Notes under the pieces: model-generated
The model's input: the letters and a program-made list of their open reading frames with translations, nothing else
Database searches by the model: none
What the model was told of the DNA's origin: nothing
Assembly: GCA_002313415.1 (NCBI GenBank)
Contig: DCBH01000129.1
Span: forward strand, 1 to 11,533
Reading direction: 5' to 3'
Source: Flavobacteriales bacterium UBA1112
GTDB taxonomy: Bacteria; Bacteroidota; Bacteroidia; Flavobacteriales_D; Sanyastnellaceae
Length of the DNA stretch: 11,533 bases
Program-made: the position numbers and the translations under genes
In this document: one piece after another, positions 6,954 to 11,533 of the stretch
Numbering within the stretch: position 1 is the stretch's first letter
Layout of the letters: every line of letters starts with the position of its first letter

Positions 6954-7261
6954 GTTTCGAAAATACAGGCGGCAGAGCATGGAAAATGCACATGGTGAAT
7001 ACGCGGTGAACAATTGCCTTCATTTCAGTTTGGGCGTGTCCAAAGATTCGTCCTTTTGCTGCCCCACAAACCCACTTGTTCAACTCTTTGTTCGCACCGC
7101 CAAAGTGACTCATCCGCCTTTGTACGTCGCAACCAAAATGACTTCAGCCAACTGTCCTGAAGATTGGCCAAACCTCCCTCCAATGTGAAGCCCTCTTCAT
7201 GGCACGAGGCCGCCGGGCGTCTTGAGTGGCGTGAGAGTTGAATGTCCTCTCGAGATGTCAT
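6954..7261. other. 308-base stretch without a convincing gene, upstream of thyA
   Basis: It lies between the YwaF-like gene and thyA. Its left end probably holds the thyA promoter. On the - strand an open frame of 78 codons (7261-7025) begins directly after the YwaF-like TAA stop, as TAAATG. Its predicted product has five tryptophans and many arginines, no fold I recognise, and looks like translated non-coding DNA. A second - frame (7113 leftwards) runs into thyA out of frame and is also unrecognised. A small inverted repeat GAGAG/CTCTC with a nine-base loop sits at 7232-7250, just past the YwaF-like stop, without a T tract, so termination there is doubtful. I see no tRNA, 4.5S, 6S, tmRNA or RNase P signature. 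Confidence 0.5.
6958..6986 (-). promoter_or_regulatory. Candidate -7/-33 promoter of the thyA operon
   Basis: Reading the - strand, TATTTTCG (6965-6958) matches the Bacteroidota -7 element TAnnTTTG at all but one fixed position. It ends four bases before the thyA ATG. The -33 position, 18 bases further up, has TTT rather than TTG (6986-6984), so that half is weak. If used, the mRNA would start at or next to the ATG. Confidence 0.33.
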
Positions 7262-8053
7262 TTATTGGAACCAGGAGAGCCGCAGTTCCAGATTTTTAGC
7301 GTCTGCCAATGCTTCGGCTTGAGGTCCAAAGGCAGGGAAAGTCCACCGATAGATCAGATTCAAGAAGAGAGAATGGAGAATCAAGGCCGCATGCAATGGC
7401 AACACGTACCAAGGCCAAGCCAAATCACGAAAAACAAAAGGATTGTCAGCTTTGGGAGGCTCCGTCATGTACATGTAATTGGCCAAGACTTCCCCTGGAA
7501 AACAAGTGTTCAGCACCTGATTCAACCCGGCCATCACTGTGCTGATCCCTGCTGCAATGAGGTAGGCATACATCCAACCCCACTTTTGAAATCGGAAGTG
7601 AAAGCTTTGTGTCATGATGATTGGTACAACTATCAAAGCCGCATGATTGACGTAAAAGTGGATCAGGAGTGGCAAATCGTCTCCCACGGTCAGCTGGGGT
7701 GTGAGAATCGCGTGAAATCCCCCTATGGTTCCCAGAAAAGAAGTAAAAAGATAAAGCGCACGATTGCGGCAGAAGCAATTGATTGCCATCAGCCAGATGT
7801 TGATTCCACAAAAGTGTAAAGGCAGGCTCCGATGCACTGACCAATGAAAATCTGGATTGACAACCATGTAACATTGGTAGGCAACTTGGAGCAGAATCAA
7901 GGTCCAACCCATTTGTGTTAAAGCACGATTTTTGGTGCTGTCTCTCAGGCTTTTAAATCGGCGAATCAGGGCCCAACCGCAGACAAAACTTCCCAACAAA
8001 AGCACCCAATACCTGGGCTCATTCATGTGAATGACGACATCGTACTGATTCAT
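7262..8053 (-). CDS. YwaF/TIGR02206-type integral membrane protein
   Basis: A 263-residue membrane protein with about six or seven hydrophobic segments (near 15-31, 48-64, 82-94, 100-117, 133-147, 160-180 and 213-235). Motifs shared with the TIGR02206 family (B. subtilis YwaF) are SLPLHFCGINIWLMAI (76-91), FLGTIGGFHAILTP (106-119), NHAALIVVP (136-144), NYMYMTEPPKADNP (192-205) and WPWYVLPLHAA (213-223). The conserved histidines H80, H114, H137 and H221 lie in or at the edges of membrane segments and could form a functional site. The biochemical role of the family is not established. It follows mscS by 54 bases on the same strand and may be cotranscribed with it, which would place it in the cell-envelope context. 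Confidence 0.82.
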   Translation of the reverse strand: MNQYDVVIHMNEPRYWVLLLGSFVCGWALIRRFKSLRDSTKNRALTQMGWTLILLQVAYQCYMVVNPDFHWSVHRSLPLHFCGINIWLMAINCFCRNRALYLFTSFLGTIGGFHAILTPQLTVGDDLPLLIHFYVNHAALIVVPIIMTQSFHFRFQKWGWMYAYLIAAGISTVMAGLNQVLNTCFPGEVLANYMYMTEPPKADNPFVFRDLAWPWYVLPLHAALILHSLFLNLIYRWTFPAFGPQAEALADAKNLELRLSWFQ

Positions 8054-8107
8054 TTCATCGAGGTATCATAGCGAAAATTCAGCATCAGCTCACGACCCTC
8101 AACAAAG

Positions 8108-9172
8108 TCACGCCTTTGGAAGTCCCTCGTGTATGATCGTTTGGGTCGGAAAAGCAAAATCCAATTGAGCGGCATTGAAACGACGCAAAATCTCCAAGTT
8201 GATTTCATTGGGAACATGAGCCCAATGCTCTCCTCTTCGGATGTAATAAATCGCACTGACGTTGAGACTGAAATCCCCAAAGCCGCTAAACCACACGGTA
8301 TACTCATCCTCCGTTCTACCCGCCTTAGATACAATGTCAGTCAAAATTTGCAAAGCCTCCTCAATTTGCTCAGGCGTGGTGTCGTAAGTCAACCCGAGAA
8401 CAACCTTCATTTTACGCGAGGGTTCAGCTGTGACATTCTCCACCACTTGGTCAGTGAACTGGTGATTTGGGATGGTGACAAGACGGTTTTCCAACGTGAT
8501 GATGCGAGTCGACCGGATGCCAATTTCCTGAACCATGCCGTCAATGCCATTGACTTTGATGCGGTCCCCTACTCCGAATGGCTTGTCGATGAACACAGTA
8601 ATGCCTCCAAAAATGTTAGCCACAAAATCCTTGGCTGCCATGGCCATGGCCAAACCTCCAATTCCAACCCCTGCAAGCAAAGCTCCCACGTCATAACCCG
8701 CATTGGTCAATCCGGAAATGATGCCCAAAATCCATACAAGTGAACGGAGGGTTTTCTGGAGAATGGGGCCAAACTGAGCCACCATGCTTCCATCTGTTCG
8801 CTCATCTAAGTGGACAATGACGTTGCTCACAACTGAATCCAACAACCTCGCCACGAGCCAAGTAACGTCGATGGCGATGAGAATTTGGAACACGTGTTCC
8901 ATGAATAAATCCGCATTGTCTCCAAAATGCAAGTGCGAGTAACCCAACCAGAAGCCTAAAATGACAATGCCAAAAGCCACAGGTTCTTCTACCTGATTCA
9001 CGAGGATGTCATCCCATTTGGTTGCTGTTTTGGCCGCAAGGCGTTTAAAAATGCCTTTGAACATGGCATACACCAAGCGAGCCACAACGATGCTCCCCAA
9101 GAAAAAGCCCAAAGCTTGGACCCATTCCATCAAGGGATTTCCCAAAAACACGCTGTCGGTCAATACTTCCAT
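8108..9172 (-). CDS. MscS-family small-conductance mechanosensitive channel
   Basis: The 354-residue protein should sit in the cytoplasmic membrane and release solutes when turgor rises. Hydrophobic helices at about 15-37, 64-80, 93-118 and 141-156 precede the pore helix and its continuation, AGVGIGGLAMAMAAKDFVAN (167-186). This leads into GGITVFIDKPFGVGDRIKV (189-207), the hallmark that opens the beta domain. The cytoplasmic vestibule follows: RSTRIITLENRLVTIPN (220-236) and an alpha/beta C-terminal part to 354. It is longer than E. coli MscS (286 residues) because of an extra N-terminal membrane helix or two, as in many relatives. The start codon faces purK across a 58-base divergent gap. 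Confidence 0.94.
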   Translation of the reverse strand: MEVLTDSVFLGNPLMEWVQALGFFLGSIVVARLVYAMFKGIFKRLAAKTATKWDDILVNQVEEPVAFGIVILGFWLGYSHLHFGDNADLFMEHVFQILIAIDVTWLVARLLDSVVSNVIVHLDERTDGSMVAQFGPILQKTLRSLVWILGIISGLTNAGYDVGALLAGVGIGGLAMAMAAKDFVANIFGGITVFIDKPFGVGDRIKVNGIDGMVQEIGIRSTRIITLENRLVTIPNHQFTDQVVENVTAEPSRKMKVVLGLTYDTTPEQIEEALQILTDIVSKAGRTEDEYTVWFSGFGDFSLNVSAIYYIRRGEHWAHVPNEINLEILRRFNAAQLDFAFPTQTIIHEGLPKA

Positions 9173-9176
9173 AGGT

Positions 9177-9184
9177 CAAACTTC
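9177..9184 (-). promoter_or_regulatory. Weak -7-like box before mscS
   Basis: On the - strand GAAGTTTG (9184-9177) matches five of the six fixed positions of TAnnTTTG and ends four bases before the mscS ATG, like the purK and thyA boxes. No TTG is found at the expected -33 distance, so this is a weak candidate. Confidence 0.2.
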
Positions 9185-9197
9185 GTACAAATCCCGT

Positions 9198-9226
9198 TTG
9201 CCTCCTTCATTCGACCGGTATCTTTG
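9198..9226 (+). promoter_or_regulatory. Bacteroidota-type promoter of purK-ddl
   Basis: TTG at 9198-9200 and TATCTTTG at 9219-9226 are separated by 18 bases and match the phylum consensus (TTG, about 17-23 bases, TAnnTTTG) at every fixed position. The box ends four bases before the purK ATG, which predicts a transcript start at or beside the start codon. No Shine-Dalgarno sequence intervenes. Confidence 0.55.
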
Positions 9227-9230
9227 CGCC

Positions 9231-10406
9231 ATGAATGAGTCGACCTCCTCATCTCTCCCGCCCGTTGGACCAAACCTGCGCCTCGGCGTTTTGGGTGGTG
9301 GGCAACTCGGCCGTATGATGATTCAAGAGGCCATGAACTGGGACATGCGCGTTGAAGTCATGGACCCGAGTGAAGAATCCGCTTGTCGCAATTTGACGCC
9401 TCGATTTGTTCTGGGCGACCTGACTGACGCAGAACAAGTTTTGGCCTTTGGCCGCGACTTGAACGTCATCACTGTGGAGATTGAGCATGTGAGCGTCGAC
9501 GGCCTCAAGGCCTTGGTCGAACAGGGCGTGGAAGTGGTTCCCCGGCCTGAACATTTGGGCTTGATTCAAGATAAGGGACTCCAAAAACAAGCGTACGAGC
9601 GATGGGGCATCCCGAGTTCACCTTACCGCCTCATCGAAAGCATTGATGAAGTCAATGCCATGGGCTTTCCCATTGTACAAAAGCTCCGGAAAGGCGGTTA
9701 CGACGGAAAGGGAGTACAAGTGTTGAAGTCCAAAGAAGATGCTGCAGAATTCGGATTCGATGCACCATGCGTGTTGGAACGTGCAATTGACATCGACAAA
9801 GAACTAAGTGTGATTGTTGCGCGCAATGCACGCGGAGAAACTGCCGTTTACCCAGTGGTCGAATCTGTATTCAACGCAGAAGTCAATTTGGTGGATCATT
9901 TGATGGCCCCTGCGGCCATTTCATCTCAACTGGAAACACAGGCGCGTGAACTGGCTTTGGATGTTGTCACATCGATGGACTTTCGAGGACTTTTGGCGGT
10001 GGAAATGTTCCTCGATCGAGAGGGCTCCTTGTGGGTGAATGAGGTCGCTCCGCGAACCCACAACAGCGGACACCACACCATCGAAGGCAACGTGTGCTCT
10101 CAATTCGAGCAGCATTTACGAGCAGTACTCAATTTGCCGCTTGGAGACACCTCACCTCTGCATCCAGCCTCGGCCATGCTCAATCTCATTGGTGCACCCG
10201 ATGCTCATGGTACACCTGTGTATGAGGGATTGAAAGACGTATTGGCTCTGCCCAACGTCCACGTTCACCTCTACGGCAAATCGACCGTGAAACCCCATCG
10301 CAAAATGGGACATGTCACCGTCACTGGTCCCGATGTGACCTCCGTTCAACGCGACGTGTTGAAACTTCGAAATCGCATGCGCGTAAGTGGAAGTAAATCC
10401 TCCTGA
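9231..10406 (+). CDS. purK: N5-carboxyaminoimidazole ribonucleotide synthase
   Basis: The product is 391 residues from the ATG at 9231, just downstream of the promoter; the frame is open further upstream but that part lies within mscS. PurK carboxylates AIR with bicarbonate and ATP in purine synthesis. The N-terminal nucleotide-binding fold has VLGGGQLGRMM (20-30). The ATP-grasp domain has QKLRKGGYDGKGVQVL (150-165), a FRGLLAVEMF strand (251-260) and NEVAPRTHNSGHHTIEG (270-286), with the substrate and metal residues typical of PurK. The C-terminal segment YGKSTVKPHRKMGHVTV (348-364) is characteristic of the family. PurE, which uses the product, is often next door in other genomes but is absent here; ddl follows after 13 bases. 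The first 15 residues are a Ser/Pro-rich extension. Confidence 0.96.
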   Translation: MNESTSSSLPPVGPNLRLGVLGGGQLGRMMIQEAMNWDMRVEVMDPSEESACRNLTPRFVLGDLTDAEQVLAFGRDLNVITVEIEHVSVDGLKALVEQGVEVVPRPEHLGLIQDKGLQKQAYERWGIPSSPYRLIESIDEVNAMGFPIVQKLRKGGYDGKGVQVLKSKEDAAEFGFDAPCVLERAIDIDKELSVIVARNARGETAVYPVVESVFNAEVNLVDHLMAPAAISSQLETQARELALDVVTSMDFRGLLAVEMFLDREGSLWVNEVAPRTHNSGHHTIEGNVCSQFEQHLRAVLNLPLGDTSPLHPASAMLNLIGAPDAHGTPVYEGLKDVLALPNVHVHLYGKSTVKPHRKMGHVTVTGPDVTSVQRDVLKLRNRMRVSGSKSS

Positions 10407-10419
10407 ATTTTGAGGGCAC

Positions 10420-11442
10420 ATGGGTGGGTCTAATCCTCTTCACATTGCCGTCTTGGCCGGTGGCTATTCAGGCGAAGCTGATGTCAGCCGCCGCAGTGCA
10501 GCTATGGTGATGGAACATGTGGACCGAACGAGATTTGTCCCCTACCTCGTTCACATCGACCCTGACAATTGGTGGGTTGAACACCCTGACACTTCGGAAC
10601 GCACACCGGTAGACAAGGAGACTTTGGCCTACAAACACACGGAAGACACCACTGTACAAGCAGATTTGGCCTTTGTGATGGTGCATGGCACTCCAGGTGA
10701 AGACGGTCAACTGCAAGCCCATCTCGATTTGTGTGGCATTCCGCACACCACCGCAAGCGCACGAGTTATGGCAACCACATTCCACAAAGGGTGGACCACT
10801 GCACTTTTACGCGATGCAGGCATCTCAGTGGCTCAGTCAGTGGAGTGTCTCCCCTCGGATAGATGGGACGAAACCCGACAGAAAGAAGTTCTTGAAACCC
10901 TGGGGTTACCTTGCTTTGTCAAGCCCAATGAATCCGGTTCAAGCCTCGGTATCACCCGTGTTACGCAGCGAGAACAACTTTGGCCTGCCGTACTCGAGGC
11001 CAGGAAGACTGGGACGAGTACTGTCTTGATTGAGGCCCGTTTGAAAGGACGAGAATTTACCTGCGGAATCATTCCTGATGGTCTCGGTGGCATTCAAGCA
11101 TTGCCAATCACGGAAATTGTATCAGACAACGATTTTTTTGACTACGCTGCAAAATACGATGGACAAAGTCATGAAATCACGCCCGCACAGCTGGATCCTC
11201 GTGACACCAATGCCTTGCAAGACCAAGCCGTCATGGTGTATCAAACGCTGCACTTGAAAGGCATGGCTCGCGTCGATATGATGATGGAACAAGGCGGGGA
11301 ACCTCACGTGATTGAAATCAATGCCGTTCCAGGATTCAGCGCAGAAAGCATCATCCCCCAACAGGCAAACGTTGCGGGGATAAACAAGGCCAACTTGATT
11401 TCACGTCTGATTGACGAGGCGCTGCGCAGACAAGCAAAGTGA
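10420..11442 (+). CDS. ddl: D-alanine--D-alanine ligase
   Basis: A 340-residue ATP-grasp enzyme that joins two D-alanines for the peptidoglycan stem peptide, in the cytoplasm. Aligned by eye with E. coli DdlB, the key residues are present: E19 in GGYSGEADVS, serines in VKPNESGSSLGI (167-178), R284 in GMARVDMM, N301 in EINAVPGFSAESIIP, and S310. Other family segments are VMVHGTPGEDGQLQ (86-99), LPITEIVSDNDFFDYAAKY (228-246) and EITPAQLDP (252-260). The F-Y-type loop FFDYAAKY supports D-Ala-D-Ala rather than D-Ala-D-Lac activity. The start lies 13 bases after purK, with a short GAGGG upstream that could act as a weak ribosome site, so it is probably cotranscribed with purK. Confidence 0.96.
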   Translation: MGGSNPLHIAVLAGGYSGEADVSRRSAAMVMEHVDRTRFVPYLVHIDPDNWWVEHPDTSERTPVDKETLAYKHTEDTTVQADLAFVMVHGTPGEDGQLQAHLDLCGIPHTTASARVMATTFHKGWTTALLRDAGISVAQSVECLPSDRWDETRQKEVLETLGLPCFVKPNESGSSLGITRVTQREQLWPAVLEARKTGTSTVLIEARLKGREFTCGIIPDGLGGIQALPITEIVSDNDFFDYAAKYDGQSHEITPAQLDPRDTNALQDQAVMVYQTLHLKGMARVDMMMEQGGEPHVIEINAVPGFSAESIIPQQANVAGINKANLISRLIDEALRRQAK

Positions 11443-11477
11443 TTCCCTTTTTTTTCAGCGCAAGAATCAAACAAAAA

Positions 11478-11503
11478 AAGGGCCCCTCTCACGAGCGGCC
11501 CTT
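11478..11503. terminator. Probable bidirectional hairpin terminator after ddl
   Basis: A seven-base-pair stem AAGGGCC (11478-11484) with GGCCCTT (11497-11503) continues, past a C/C mismatch, as CTC/GAG around a TCAC loop. On the + strand the tail is only moderately T-rich (TTCCACTTTT). On the - strand the stem is followed by seven Ts, a strong intrinsic terminator pattern. It may therefore also end a gene entering from the right on the - strand. A second, A/T-rich pairing is possible between CCCTTTTTTT (11445-11454) and AAAAAAAGGG (11473-11482). Confidence 0.75.
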
Positions 11504-11533
11504 CCACTTTTGAATGAAAACAAGTAAACTGTT

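Noticed and set aside
1125..7252. The 11-base word ATGTCCTCTCG occurs at 1125-1135 and 7242-7252, both within hairpins
   Set aside because: In 11.5 kb several 11-base matches are expected by chance, and the flanking bases differ.
7025..7261. A 78-codon - strand frame beginning right after the YwaF-like stop
   Set aside because: Five Trp and many Arg in 78 residues, no recognisable motif and no ribosome site. Kept only as a question about the region, not annotated as a gene.
9006..9230. Upstream in-frame extension of purK
   Set aside because: It would overlap most of the start of mscS and the promoter; PurK proteins begin close to the GGGQLGRM motif.

Overview
The window looks like a chromosomal segment of a member of the Bacteroidota, probably a Flavobacteriales-like aquatic lineage with roughly balanced base composition. 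Three things point there. The first gene encodes a PorV/PorQ-type outer-membrane protein, a family tied to type IX secretion. The clearest promoter, in front of purK, has the Bacteroidota form (TTG, 18 bases, TAnnTTTG). Almost no start codon is preceded by a purine-rich Shine-Dalgarno sequence. This is a dense region of mostly housekeeping genes. I see no insertion sequence, phage gene, CRISPR array, tRNA, rRNA or obviously acquired island.

Left part (+ strand): a PorV/PorQ-family protein (40-1077), a hairpin terminator (1110-1140), then greA (1201-1674) and a HIT-family hydrolase (1674-2084) joined by a one-base stop/start overlap. Middle part (- strand, read right to left from 6953 to 2081): thyA, folA, a HupE/UreJ-type membrane protein, yidD, a His-rich lipoprotein, hemB and a secreted five-Asp-box sialidase-like protein. 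These seven genes are separated by at most nine bases and several overlap, so they probably form one operon. It combines dTMP/folate metabolism, membrane biogenesis, possible metal handling and haem synthesis. Its last stop codon overlaps the stop codon of the opposing HIT gene.

Right part: a 308-base stretch (6954-7261) without a convincing gene separates thyA from a YwaF/TIGR02206-type membrane protein (7262-8053) and an MscS-family channel (8108-9172), both on the - strand. From a 58-base divergent promoter region, purK (9231-10406) and ddl (10420-11442) run on the + strand. Both encode ATP-grasp enzymes, one for purine and one for peptidoglycan synthesis. A GC-rich hairpin with T-rich sequence on both sides closes the window.

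No clearly new system is present. The best leads are the -7-type promoter boxes only 2-4 bases from start codons (possible leaderless mRNAs), the pairing of a HupE-type permease with a His-cluster lipoprotein next to a HemB that lacks zinc-ligand cysteines, and the unexplained thyA upstream region.
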